Assembly: GCA_022650895.1 (NCBI GenBank)
Contig: JALCQC010000018.1
Span: forward strand, 1-52,224
Length of the DNA stretch: 52,224 nt
DNA from: Bifidobacteriaceae bacterium
GTDB taxonomy: Bacteria > Actinomycetota > Actinomycetes > Actinomycetales > Bifidobacteriaceae
Reading direction: 5' to 3'
The notes beneath the pieces were generated by a model. That model saw only the letters and a list, made by a program, of their open reading frames with translations, had not been told where the DNA came from and searched no databases. Numbering within the stretch: position 1 is the first letter of the stretch; the number at the start of each line of letters is the position of its first letter. Below, in pieces: positions 27,098 to 38,854 of the stretch. The translations under genes were made by a program, and so were the position numbers.

Positions 27098-28153
27098 CTA
27101 CTTCACTGCCTCCACCTTGACGGGCTGGCGTTCGGCACCCACGGCCTCGATTTTCGCGGTCGAGGAGGCTGGCGGAATGTAGAGCGCGACCACATTGACA
27201 TAGGTCACGCGCATCTTCGACGTGTAGTCGTCCTTGCCGTACAGGGCCTTCTCAGCGTCCGAAGCGGGCTGTGACTCACGTCCCTCTCCTGCCGAGCGGT
27301 CCCACACCGAGTCGATCTGGGCAACCACCAAATCGCCACCGTCCGCGGTGCGCATCACTTTGGCGGTATCAGTGTTTGCGGTGAAAGTCTGGGACTGCGA
27401 TCCCTTGTTCGCCTCCACGCCCTTCTGCACCGAGTCCGTAAGATCTGCGAGTTCGGTGCGCAGTTGGTCGCTGGTGAACGTATCGGCATACTCGGACTTG
27501 TCGGCCTTCTGCAGCAGATCCGCGTACATGGTGAGGGCCTTCTCCGGTGTGGCCACCAACCCCGTATCCTTCAGGGTTCCGGTTTTCGCACCGATGGAGG
27601 GGATGGGGAACTTCGGCAGACTCACTCCCGAGAACAGCCGCACCAGTCCCCACAGCTTGTAGTTACTGCGGGCGGAGCTTTGGTTGAGAACGAGAAGGCG
27701 TTCGGACTGCTGGTCCTCGGTGGTGGACGTAATGGTGTAGATGAAGCGGGGCCACCCAGTGGTGACCGGCAAAACGGTCTGCCGAATATCCTTCGGAATC
27801 GTCATCTTGGCGTCCTTGGTGCCTGTTTCCTTGACGATCTTGAGCTGGCTCGTGCGCACTTGGAGCGCCGGCCCCTCAACTCTTTCGGAAAGCTTTTTGG
27901 TATCCTCGGCTTTATCGGCCGCCTCGATCACGGAAAGGATGTTTGATTCGATTTTCTTTTCCTGTGCCTCGGTGACGCTCGGCGTTGCTTGTTCGCTCGA
28001 GGTGGAGTCTGTCTCCGGCTGCGGGACGAAAGTGTCGCATCCCGACAGTCCCACGACAAGAGCCGCGCTGAGTGCGAGAGCTACGCCGCCTTGTGCGATG
28101 CGGCGATGCGAATTTCGGCGAGAGCCATTCTGGGTGTGGCGAGAATCAGTCAT
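27098..28153 (-). CDS. Putative lipoprotein of unknown function
   Basis: 351 residues. After a positively charged start, a hydrophobic segment (GGVALALSAALVVGL) ends in the lipobox LSGC at about residue 39, so it is likely membrane anchored outside the cell. The remainder is a soluble, Thr/Ser/Lys-rich domain with no motif I recognise. GGAAGGTGAC precedes the ATG. The ATG overlaps the stop of the upstream membrane-protein gene in ATGACTGA, an 8-bp overlap that implies translational coupling and a shared task, probably at the envelope. Confidence 0.75.
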   Translation of the reverse strand: MTDSRHTQNGSRRNSHRRIAQGGVALALSAALVVGLSGCDTFVPQPETDSTSSEQATPSVTEAQEKKIESNILSVIEAADKAEDTKKLSERVEGPALQVRTSQLKIVKETGTKDAKMTIPKDIRQTVLPVTTGWPRFIYTITSTTEDQQSERLLVLNQSSARSNYKLWGLVRLFSGVSLPKFPIPSIGAKTGTLKDTGLVATPEKALTMYADLLQKADKSEYADTFTSDQLRTELADLTDSVQKGVEANKGSQSQTFTANTDTAKVMRTADGGDLVVAQIDSVWDRSAGEGRESQPASDAEKALYGKDDYTSKMRVTYVNVVALYIPPASSTAKIEAVGAERQPVKVEAVK

Positions 28154-29387
28154 TATCGTCACCTTCCTCTGGTTTCGTCTGTTTGTGTGGCGAATCTTCG
28201 CCCAGTCGTTCCTGAGCGAGTCGCGCAAAGTATTCTTCCATGGCATCCTGTGTGGAGGATGGGGATTTCTGCTCTTGTTGGCGAGCGACCATATTGACTT
28301 TCTGCACATCCACGATGGCGGGCGACTCCGTCTGATCCGAGGACGAGGCGTCTGCTTTCGCATCAGCATGCGTTCCTGCGTTCTTCTTCTTGAAGAAGGA
28401 CTCGCGCACACCGCGATGCCCCGTGTCTTTCCGGTGTGAGGTCTTGTGCTTGTGGTGCTCGGATTCGATGTGGTCGTGCACCCATCGCGGCGAATCGAGC
28501 CCACCTGCGCCCTCAACCACCTGCGTGGCATCAAGGTCGCCTGACGCTGCTGCCGCGGAACGTGCTCGTTCTGCCCGCTGCTTCCGTCTGCGCTCGGGAA
28601 CCAGCGAGAACACCGTCGCACAGAGAGCGGCCGCGATCACCAGAAGGATTCCCAAGAAAATGAGAGGAGTGCTGAGATCGAGAACCGTGGTACGCACCCA
28701 TGTCAGCGCGAGTGTGACGTCCTTACCCTCCGTCTCAGAGGCTGCGGCATCCGGATTCGTATCCACGATGAGGGACTGATCGGTATCAGTCGCCTTCCAA
28801 TTCACCGAGACGGAACCTTCTCCGCACTTTGTGGTGTACCACATATCCGAATCCTCAAGCGTCAGGGCGGACTCATTGGAATCGTCTGCGGCATCTGCCG
28901 ACGACCCGTCGGAATTGGAAGAGGACGCGGAATCAGAAGCGGCCTGCGCCCTGCTTGTCGTCAACTCACTCCAGCTGGTAAGGCCTTCCACACGCGTGTA
29001 ACTGTCGGAGGCAAGCCATCCCGCAACATCCTGGGAACTGCCTACTGCGAGACAGATCTTGTCCGAAGCGGTTGCCGCCTTCACGGAGATGCCCACCTGT
29101 TCGTTTCCCAGAGGCAAGACTCCGGGATCCGTTGCGATGTACCGCGTCTGCGTACTCGCCGTGGCGCGCGCGGTGGGATCAGGCTTCCACATCGTTGCCG
29201 TCAGCCATGCAAAAATGCCACACACCACCGCAAGCCCGACAAGAATGGGGGCAACGATGAAGCGGAGAACCTTCACATACTTCGGCTTTTGTGGCTTTTC
29301 GACGGCATCGGTCTGCGGAGTCTCCTCCTGAGGAGACTCCGAAACGTCGCCGTCAATTTCCTGGGGCACAGAAGTCTGTTTGTCCAT
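28146..29387 (-). CDS. Two-helix membrane protein with an extracytoplasmic domain
   Basis: 413 residues of unknown family. A Glu/Pro-rich cytoplasmic head (1-38) is followed by a first transmembrane helix (about 42-66), an outer domain of roughly 165 residues with a Ser/Asp-rich low-complexity stretch near 150-175, and a second helix (about 237-262). A long cytoplasmic tail follows, rich in Arg/Ala, then His/Lys, then acidic residues. Two cysteines (KICLAV and TTKCGEG) could form a disulfide in the outer domain. It is cotranscribed with the lipoprotein gene downstream. No catalytic motif is visible. Confidence 0.72.
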   Translation of the reverse strand: MDKQTSVPQEIDGDVSESPQEETPQTDAVEKPQKPKYVKVLRFIVAPILVGLAVVCGIFAWLTATMWKPDPTARATASTQTRYIATDPGVLPLGNEQVGISVKAATASDKICLAVGSSQDVAGWLASDSYTRVEGLTSWSELTTSRAQAASDSASSSNSDGSSADAADDSNESALTLEDSDMWYTTKCGEGSVSVNWKATDTDQSLIVDTNPDAAASETEGKDVTLALTWVRTTVLDLSTPLIFLGILLVIAAALCATVFSLVPERRRKQRAERARSAAAASGDLDATQVVEGAGGLDSPRWVHDHIESEHHKHKTSHRKDTGHRGVRESFFKKKNAGTHADAKADASSSDQTESPAIVDVQKVNMVARQQEQKSPSSTQDAMEEYFARLAQERLGEDSPHKQTKPEEGDDND

Positions 29388-29495
29388 AGCCTCACCATTT
29401 TACCGGTATGTCCCCACTTCCTTCAAAGTGAGAAGATTCTGTGGTTCCGTGGAGATCCAAGCAACTCTTCGGGAACACCCACTACGCTGAGATGA

Positions 29496-30506
29496 ATGAA
29501 TATAAAAAAGCATCGCAGTATCCTCTCAATTCTGGGAGCTAGCGCGGTGAGTGCGGCCCTGTGCCTCTCGCTGAGCGCCTGCGGAGATTCCAGTTCCTCC
29601 TCCTCGTCCTCCGACAGCTCCACGAGCTCGAATTCCTCTTCTAGCTCAACGGAAAAGCTCGGAAAACTCAGCGGCGTCACCGCAACCGGAACCCCGGGCA
29701 AGAAGCTCGACGTAAAAATCGACAAGCCCCTGACCATCAAGACCAACTCTTACGCAGTGCTGCAGAAAGGTCACGGAACGGCCGTAAAGTCCGGTCAGCG
29801 CGTCTGTCTGCAAGCGGTCGTCTACAATGCCCGCACCGCCGAGCAGCTCGTTTCGACCTGGGAAGACAACACTCCCGACTGCTCATTGACGCTTGATTCC
29901 ACCATCTCGTCCTCGTATCTGAAGATTTTTGAAGGCGCTGCGATGAACACGACCATCGCCTTCGGCATGCCTGCCGATACTTCGTCATCGTCGTCCTCCT
30001 CGTCATCGTCATCCGATTCGACGAGCTCGAGCGACGCGTATGTCTACGTTGAGACGCTCGTCTCCGCAACCACTGATCCGACACGCGCCAAAGGCGAAGC
30101 GGTGACGGATATTCCCAGCGAGCTGCCGAAAGTCACCTTGGGCAAGAACGGCAAACCGTCTCTGGATATGAACGGGTACAAGGCAACCAAGAAGCTCGTT
30201 GCCCAGACACTGATTAAGGGCACCGGCGCAAAGGTGACCAAGACCAGCAACCTGCGCGTTCACTACACCGGCTGGCTCACTACGGGTAAGCAGTTCGACT
30301 CCTCATGGACCGATGGGACTCCGCTTGACGTCAGCCTTGCCAGCGGCGTCATCAAGGGCTGGACCCAGGGTCTTGCCGGACAGACCGTCGGCTCCCAGGT
30401 GCTGCTGATCATTCCACCGAGCTTGGGCTATGGCAGCACGGCTCAGGGTAGCATTCCGAAGAATTCCACCCTCGTCTTCGTGGTGGATATTCTCGCCGCG
30501 TACTGA
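29496..30506 (+). CDS. FKBP-type peptidyl-prolyl isomerase lipoprotein
   Basis: 336 residues. The signal peptide ends in lipobox LSAC near residue 28, followed by a polyserine linker. The C-terminal FKBP domain (about 235-336) keeps the usual pattern: VHYTGWLTTGKQFDSSW, VIKGWTQGLAGQTVGSQVLLIIPPSLGYG and LVFVVDIL. It should catalyse prolyl isomerisation of exported proteins at the membrane surface. The preceding region (about 55-155) follows an FKBP-like layout but has lost the signature residues, and a second polyserine tract separates the two. The start is ATG with a weak GAGATGA upstream. A terminator follows. Confidence 0.9.
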   Translation: MNIKKHRSILSILGASAVSAALCLSLSACGDSSSSSSSSDSSTSSNSSSSSTEKLGKLSGVTATGTPGKKLDVKIDKPLTIKTNSYAVLQKGHGTAVKSGQRVCLQAVVYNARTAEQLVSTWEDNTPDCSLTLDSTISSSYLKIFEGAAMNTTIAFGMPADTSSSSSSSSSSSDSTSSSDAYVYVETLVSATTDPTRAKGEAVTDIPSELPKVTLGKNGKPSLDMNGYKATKKLVAQTLIKGTGAKVTKTSNLRVHYTGWLTTGKQFDSSWTDGTPLDVSLASGVIKGWTQGLAGQTVGSQVLLIIPPSLGYGSTAQGSIPKNSTLVFVVDILAAY

Positions 30507-30565
30507 TTCATCGCTGGGCAGGGGCCAGACCGTCCCTGTTTCCCCATGCATCGATCGCGTAAAGG

Positions 30566-30606
30566 TGAGGCCCCGCAGTACTCAAGAGAAGCGCTGCGGG
30601 GCCTCA
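30566..30606 (+). terminator. Terminator between the convergent FKBP and nucS genes
   Basis: GAGGCCCCGCAG (30567-30578) pairs with CTGCGGGGCCTC (30594-30605), with one more A-T pair at the base and a 15-nt loop. The downstream T-rich stretch on the plus strand (ATTATGTCTT) is modest. It may serve both directions. Confidence 0.6.
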
Positions 30607-30707
30607 TTATGTCTTCAACGTGTGGCTGATGTTTTGATTGAAATGCTGGAATGACTCAGCTGTCTAAAATGACTCGGTCGGGCCTGCGCCCTGGATGCCG
30701 TAGGAAC

Positions 30708-31436
30708 TCAGAACAAGGTGAGATCTGAGTTTTCGGTACCCTTCATCTCGTCGTAGTCAAGGATGAGGCATTCGAAACCTCGGTCCTCCGCGAGCGTTCG
30801 AGCCTGCGGAGAAATGGTCTGCGCGGCAAAAATCCCGCGTACCGGGGTCAGCAAAGGGTCCCGGTTGAGCAATTCGCAATACCGCGTGAGCTGCTCCACT
30901 CCGTCGATGCCGCCGTGACGCTTGATTTCAATGGCGACGTTGTGTCCCTCACTGTCCACAGCCATGATGTCCACCGGGCCAATGGCGGTCGGGTATTCGC
31001 GACGTACCAACCGCGAGCCCTGCCCGATGCGCTCGATCTGCTCGGCCAAGTACCGTTGCAGCTGGTCCTCCACGCCCTCCTTCACAAGGCCGGGGTCAAG
31101 CCCCAGATCGGAAGAGATGTCATATTCGACGTCATAGAGCTTCACGGTGAGAACGTCCGACGACTTCTGCGCATGGACGTCAAGAATTTTGCAAGGAGTA
31201 TGGCCTTCGTCATTGACGTCGATGGCCTCGGACCGCTCCGCCTCGTCGGCGGACAGGTCTCGCTCTTTCAGCGTGCAGGGAGCTGCCATCCAATTGAGTG
31301 GCTTGTAGGATCCCAGCTCCGAAAAGATGAGACAGCTGCAGTCGGCCTTGATGAGGATGACGCGCTTCGCATAGGGAAGACTCGCGTTGAGACGACCGGA
31401 ATACTCCGCGGAACAGGTAGCAACGATAATACGCAC
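30708..31436 (-). CDS. nucS: Mismatch-specific endonuclease NucS
   Basis: A 242-residue NucS (EndoMS). In actinobacteria and many archaea it cuts both strands at mismatches and stands in for MutS/MutL. The N-terminal part is the DNA-binding/dimerisation domain. The C-terminal nuclease has the D-x(n)-ExK core in VDIMAVDSEGHNVAIEIKRH (about residues 153-172), then GVEQLTRYCELLNRD. The last residues, SDLTLF, fit a beta-clamp-binding tail as known for actinobacterial NucS. The start is GTG. It follows atpC behind a strong terminator, so it should have its own promoter within the short 31437-31484 gap. Confidence 0.93.
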   Translation of the reverse strand: MRIIVATCSAEYSGRLNASLPYAKRVILIKADCSCLIFSELGSYKPLNWMAAPCTLKERDLSADEAERSEAIDVNDEGHTPCKILDVHAQKSSDVLTVKLYDVEYDISSDLGLDPGLVKEGVEDQLQRYLAEQIERIGQGSRLVRREYPTAIGPVDIMAVDSEGHNVAIEIKRHGGIDGVEQLTRYCELLNRDPLLTPVRGIFAAQTISPQARTLAEDRGFECLILDYDEMKGTENSDLTLF

Positions 31437-31484
31437 AGAAACAGCCTACAAAATCACTCCTACTTGGCAACACACGAGTTACGA

Positions 31485-31522
31485 AAAAGGCGGTTGCGAG
31501 GAATTCCTCGCAACCGCCTTTT
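31485..31522 (-). terminator. Terminator of the ATP synthase operon
   Basis: A perfect inverted repeat: AAAAGGCGGTTGCGAGG and its complement meet at a central AATT, with A and T runs on either side. It should work in both directions and lies 40 bp past the atpC stop. Confidence 0.85.
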
Positions 31523-31562
31523 AATGAGGCGTAGCACCCGTATTGGGTTACACTTCGGCTTT

Positions 31563-34289
<2,727 letters not shown>

Positions 34290-34292
34290 GGG

Positions 34293-35951
34293 TTACTTCT
34301 CTTCTCCGTCGGACTTCGACTTCGTCGACTGGGGTTTGACCAGCTTCTCCTGCTGAACCTCGGTGGGCTTCGCAGCTTCCTGGTTCTTCTTCACGAGAGG
34401 TGAGCCGTCGGACTTGATGAAGCTCTTGCGATACTCCTCAATTGCCGCGTCCAGCTCCTTCTCCGTGTCGTCGGTGAAGTCGCCCGTCTCGCGAATGGTG
34501 TCGAGAATCTTGGTGTTGTGGGCCAAGTAGTCGTGCATTCCGGTCTCAAAGGGCAGAACGTCCTTCAAATCGAGATCGTCGAGCTTGCCGTGAGTTCCCG
34601 CCCACACGGAGACAACCTGCTTCTCCATGGAGTACGGCGTGAACTGTGGCTGCTTGAGCAACTCGGTGAGGTGCGCACCACGCGTCAGCTGCTGCTTGGA
34701 CGCCGCATCCAGATCGGAGGCGAACATCGCAAAGGACTGCAGCGAACGGTACTGTGCCAGCGAGATCTTCAACGTTCCGGAGACCTTCTTGAGCGCCTTG
34801 GTCTGCGCCGCGCCACCAACTCGGGACACCGAGATGCCGACGTCCACAGCAGGACGCTGGTTGGCGTTGAACAGATCGGACTGCAGGAAGATCTGGCCGT
34901 CAGTAATCGAAATAACGTTCGTGGGGATGTAGGCGGACACATCGTTCGCCTTCGTCTCGATGATGGGAAGACCTGTCATCGAGCCTCCGCCCAGGTCGTC
35001 CGAGAGCTTTGCGCAGCGCTCGAGCAGACGGGAATGGAGGTAGAAAACATCGCCCGGGTACGCTTCACGCCCCGGCGGACGACGCAGAAGAAGTGAAACT
35101 GAACGATACGCTTCGGCCTGCTTGCTCAGATCATCGAAGACGATGAGAACGTGTTTGCCGTTGTACATCCAGTGCTGGCCGATGGCCGAGCCGGTGTACG
35201 GCGCAATGTACTTGAAGCCTGCGGAATCGGAAGCCGGAGAAGCCACGATGGTGGTGTATTCCATGGCGCCCGCCTCTTCAAGAGAGCTACGCACCGACGC
35301 GATGGTGGAGCCCTTCTGGCCGATGGCCACGTAGATGCAGCGCACCTGCTTCTTGGGATCGCCGGTCTCCCAGTTGTCCTTCTGATTGATGATGGTGTCC
35401 GTCGCAATAGCGGTCTTACCGGTCTGACGGTCACCGATGATGAGCTGGCGCTGTCCACGACCGATAGGGGTCATGGCATCGATTGCCTTGATACCAGTTG
35501 CCATTGGCTCGTCGACAGGGTGACGGTGCATCACGTCAGGTGCCTGAGCCTCGAGAATGCGGCGGCCTTCGGATTTGATGTCACCCAAGCCGTCGATGGG
35601 TCGACCCAACGGGTCAACGGTGCGTCCCAAATAGCCATCGCCCACAGGAACGGAGAGAACTTCGCCAGTGCGGCGGACTTCCTGACCTTCCTCGATACCG
35701 GCGAAATCGCCAAGAATGACGACGCCGATCTCGCGGGCATCAAGATTGAAGGCGATGCCCTGCGTGCCATCCTCAAAGGTGAGCAGCTCGTTGGCCATGG
35801 CGCCGGGAAGTCCCTCGACATGGGCGATACCGTCACCTGCTGTGCGAACATAACCGACCTCTTGGGTCGGGGTGTCCGACGGCTTATAGGAGTCGACGAA
35901 ATCATCAAGCGCTCTCCGAATGGAGGCGGGATTGATGGTCAGTTCAGCCAT
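34293..35951 (-). CDS. atpA: ATP synthase F1 alpha subunit
   Basis: A 552-residue non-catalytic nucleotide-binding subunit. The P-loop GDRQTGKT is at 173-180. [45 protein letters not shown] and [23 protein letters not shown] are unmistakable. A Lys/Ser-rich tail extends beyond the usual C-terminus. It lies between atpH and atpG. Confidence 0.98.
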   Translation of the reverse strand: MAELTINPASIRRALDDFVDSYKPSDTPTQEVGYVRTAGDGIAHVEGLPGAMANELLTFEDGTQGIAFNLDAREIGVVILGDFAGIEEGQEVRRTGEVLSVPVGDGYLGRTVDPLGRPIDGLGDIKSEGRRILEAQAPDVMHRHPVDEPMATGIKAIDAMTPIGRGQRQLIIGDRQTGKTAIATDTIINQKDNWETGDPKKQVRCIYVAIGQKGSTIASVRSSLEEAGAMEYTTIVASPASDSAGFKYIAPYTGSAIGQHWMYNGKHVLIVFDDLSKQAEAYRSVSLLLRRPPGREAYPGDVFYLHSRLLERCAKLSDDLGGGSMTGLPIIETKANDVSAYIPTNVISITDGQIFLQSDLFNANQRPAVDVGISVSRVGGAAQTKALKKVSGTLKISLAQYRSLQSFAMFASDLDAASKQQLTRGAHLTELLKQPQFTPYSMEKQVVSVWAGTHGKLDDLDLKDVLPFETGMHDYLAHNTKILDTIRETGDFTDDTEKELDAAIEEYRKSFIKSDGSPLVKKNQEAAKPTEVQQEKLVKPQSTKSKSDGEEK

Positions 35952-36003
35952 GAATCACTCCTTTTCTTTCCTTTAAATTACAAATAGTCTTCATCGTGCG
36001 GGC

Positions 36004-36825
36004 TCAGCGTACCGAGCGCTTGAGATTCTCAAGCTGGGCAATCACCGTATTGTCGATGACCTCCGAGCCTGCCTGAATCCTCATGCCACCCATGACCCGT
36101 GGATCCACAACCTGGTTGATGTGAACCGCATGGTTGAGCTTCTTGGAGTAGGCCTTGACGATGCGCTCGATCTGTTCATTCGACAAGGCAACCGCCGAAG
36201 TGACGGTGACGACCGTCTCTCCAAGATGCTCCGAAGCCTTTCCAACCAGCCACTGGATCGTGGAGGCAAAACGACGCTGACGCAATTCCCGAGTCGCGTG
36301 TTCGGCTAGCACAACCGTGAGCTCGTTGAGATGCTGATCGTCAAAGAGGTCGTGGAAGAACTTGACCCTGGCGTCAGCGGTCGCACGAGTGTCCGAAAGG
36401 CGCTGGCGGACAACCGGAAGATTGAGAATTGCGGAATGGATCTGTGAAAGTTCCACAGCAACCAGACCCGTGGTGTTAGCGGCATCGGCTGCCGAAAGGA
36501 TACAGTCGATTGCCAAGTCCTCCACGGCATTCGAGATGTGGTCCACACGGCTCCACCGGCGGGAAGCGAGATCCTTGAGGATCTCCACCGTCAGCGGCTC
36601 GGCGTTCGAATCGGACAACAGATCTTGTACCAAAGCGATCTTATCGCCGTCCTCGCGTGCCGGGTCAGTCATTGCGCGCTCAACGGAAGGCTTTTCGTCC
36701 AGGACTGCGGAAAAGGCAAACAGCTGCTCGCCCACTCCACGCGCCTGAGCGCCAGCCTGCTCAATACGCTCAGCAAACTTCTTCCGTGCATCGCGTTCTG
36801 AACTCAGCGACGTTTCTCCGTGCAT
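36004..36825 (-). CDS. atpH: ATP synthase F1 delta subunit
   Basis: A 273-residue delta (OSCP-like) subunit tying the top of F1 to the b stalk. It is longer than E. coli delta (177) through an N-terminal helical extension, as in other actinobacteria. The C-terminal region VVTVTSAVALSNEQIERIVKAYSKKLNHAV and MGGMRIQAGSEVIDNTVIAQLENLKRSV is the conserved part. ATG at 36825 is chosen because GAGGT stands eight bases upstream; the GTG two codons earlier is too close to it. The gene begins 25 bp after atpF. Confidence 0.95.
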   Translation of the reverse strand: MHGETSLSSERDARKKFAERIEQAGAQARGVGEQLFAFSAVLDEKPSVERAMTDPAREDGDKIALVQDLLSDSNAEPLTVEILKDLASRRWSRVDHISNAVEDLAIDCILSAADAANTTGLVAVELSQIHSAILNLPVVRQRLSDTRATADARVKFFHDLFDDQHLNELTVVLAEHATRELRQRRFASTIQWLVGKASEHLGETVVTVTSAVALSNEQIERIVKAYSKKLNHAVHINQVVDPRVMGGMRIQAGSEVIDNTVIAQLENLKRSVR

Positions 36826-36850
36826 ACTCACCTACCTCGGTTCTGCATCA

Positions 36851-37381
36851 TTACTTGGCGGACTTATCCGACTCGATGTCGTCGATCATGGAATTAATCA
36901 TGGTCGATTGGATGGATTCGTCGTCAAGTTTGGAACCCAGAATCTTGCCCGCGAGCGCGGTGGCAAGCGTGCCGACCTCGCCCTTCAAACTCACCAGAGC
37001 CTGCTGCTGCTGGGACTGAAGAGCCCTCTGCGCATTTTCGGTGATCTGGCTGGCCTCGGTCTGTGCCTTCGACCGCGCATCGGAAACGATGTGCGATGCC
37101 TCAGCGCGTGCATCGTCACGAATCTTCGATGCCTCGACCCGGGCGTTTCCAAGCCTGTCCTCGTACTTCTTCTTTGCTGCGAGCGCTTCCTTCTGAGCCT
37201 TTTCAGCCTTCTCGACGCCGCCCTGAATCTTTTCAGCGCGTGCATCGAAAATCTGGTTGAACTTGGGTAGGAAGTACTTGTAGAAGAACAACGCAAGGAT
37301 GATCAGGACGACCAATGACCAGAAGATGTCATACGGCTCTGGCAGGAATAGCGAAATACCGCCTGCAGCTACTGTCTCCAA
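36851..37381 (-). CDS. atpF: ATP synthase Fo b subunit
   Basis: A 176-residue peripheral-stalk subunit with one N-terminal transmembrane helix (FWSLVVLIILALFFYKYFLP) and a long charged coiled coil (EKIQGGVEKAEKAQKEALAAKKKYEDRL ...). The start codon is TTG, with a strong AGGAGG about six bases upstream and no nearby ATG that would keep the membrane helix. It sits between atpE and atpH. Confidence 0.95.
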   Translation of the reverse strand: METVAAGGISLFLPEPYDIFWSLVVLIILALFFYKYFLPKFNQIFDARAEKIQGGVEKAEKAQKEALAAKKKYEDRLGNARVEASKIRDDARAEASHIVSDARSKAQTEASQITENAQRALQSQQQQALVSLKGEVGTLATALAGKILGSKLDDESIQSTMINSMIDDIESDKSAK

Positions 37382-37431
37382 CGTGTCCTCCTTTCGATAT
37401 CAGTGCTCTTATGTTTCCGTTCAAGGACGTA

Positions 37432-37671
<240 letters not shown>

Positions 37672-37709
37672 CTAACGTGACGCCACGCTTGCACGCAGTG
37701 TCAGACAAA

Positions 37710-38546
37710 CTATTGAATTGATTCTTCCTTAGGAGGAAGACTCATGTTGATGTACGAGGTTGCAAGAACTGAGAAGATGAACGCCTGAAGCACGGCAACG
37801 GCGATCTCGAACAACGTGATGAAGATTCCGCCGGCCAGAGTCAGCGCGCCCAACGGCATGATCGCCTTGTTCGCGGACTCGATGAAGAACCACTGGGTTG
37901 CCGCATAGCACAGAGCGACAAGAAGGTGGCCAGAGATCATGTTGGCGAAGAGTCGAACGGTCAGGGAGAACGGACGAATCAGCAGCAGCTCAATGAGCTG
38001 GATCGGTGCAAGCAGAATGTACACGGGCTTCGGCATTCCAGCCGGGAACATCTCGTCGCGGAGGAAGCCGCCAAGGCCACGCCCACGAATACCGGCGATC
38101 CAGTACTGGAAGAACGTCCAGATGGCGAAGACCAACGGCATGGTGATAGTCGCCGTGGCCGCCATGTTCAACCCTGGAATGACACCGCAGAGGTTGAAGA
38201 CGAAGATCGAGAGGAACAGCGTGGTGATCATCGGAACGTAGCGTTTGCCGCGTTCCTCACCCATCGCCTCGTAGACGATTGTGTTCTTGACGAAATCGAG
38301 AACCCACTCGAGAAGCCCTTGCCACCGTCCTGGAATGAACTTGGCGCGCTTTGCTGAGATACCGAGAACAAGGACCAACACCACGGTGATGAGCACCCTG
38401 ATGAAGATGATCCGGTTCATGGCAAACGGCGTGCCTGAGAACAGAATGGTTGGTGGGAGAAAGTCATCAATCGTTGGAAATTCCGGACCGCTGGCGTCGG
38501 CTAGCGTTGATACAGCAGAAAGACCCATACCAGCAATTACTGCCAC
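37710..38546 (-). CDS. atpB: ATP synthase Fo a subunit
   Basis: A 278-residue membrane subunit with about six helices that forms the proton half-channels with the c-ring. The fourth-helix region IRPFSLTVRLFANMISGHLLVAL contains the essential stator arginine (LTVRLFANM). The last helices end in VLATSYINMSLPP. GTG at 38546 is preferred: AGGAGG lies eight bases upstream. The GTG at 38555 is part of that Shine-Dalgarno sequence itself. No atpI gene is seen upstream. Confidence 0.95.
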   Translation of the reverse strand: MAVIAGMGLSAVSTLADASGPEFPTIDDFLPPTILFSGTPFAMNRIIFIRVLITVVLVLVLGISAKRAKFIPGRWQGLLEWVLDFVKNTIVYEAMGEERGKRYVPMITTLFLSIFVFNLCGVIPGLNMAATATITMPLVFAIWTFFQYWIAGIRGRGLGGFLRDEMFPAGMPKPVYILLAPIQLIELLLIRPFSLTVRLFANMISGHLLVALCYAATQWFFIESANKAIMPLGALTLAGGIFITLFEIAVAVLQAFIFSVLATSYINMSLPPKEESIQ

Positions 38547-38854
38547 TATTTCCACCTCCTGAAACTTGATGCCGGAGTTGCATGATGCGAACGCATCGCA
38601 TAAAGCAGCTAAGCCCCAAGCTTACGACTCACAGAGTCGAAATTGTTTCTCGGTTGTTTCTCTTGGCCGTACGTTCATTAACACAACACAGCGGCGACTC
38701 AAGGGAGTGTAACCCTTTTTCAGAATGCGCGCTAATGCGCGTTCACCTCTGATGAAGCCGCACAGAGACATTAGATTTTTACTTGCAAAGACCCATAGTA
38801 GGTCATACCCCCGTCCTTTGGCAAAGGCCTGAAACGACGGGGTTTTCAAAAATA
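38547..38854. other. ATP synthase operon upstream region
   Basis: The gap between metA and atpB holds no supported gene; a 75-codon open frame (38622-38849, minus strand) lacks a ribosome binding site and any recognisable feature. It contains a 14-bp palindrome GATGCG-AA-CGCATC (38584-38597) and repeated aatgcgcg motifs near 38716-38733. TTGAGT and TAATGA (minus strand, spaced 16) are a possible but weak promoter for the operon. Confidence 0.4.

Noticed and set aside
38622-38849. 75-codon open frame upstream of atpB, considered as atpI
   Set aside because: It has no transmembrane pattern expected of AtpI, no ribosome binding site, and begins six bases from the metA stop.
38822-38850. Hairpin CCCCGTC...GACGGGG as the metA terminator
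   Set aside because: The T run is on the plus-strand side; on the metA strand the stem is followed by GTATGACC, so it is a poor terminator for metA.
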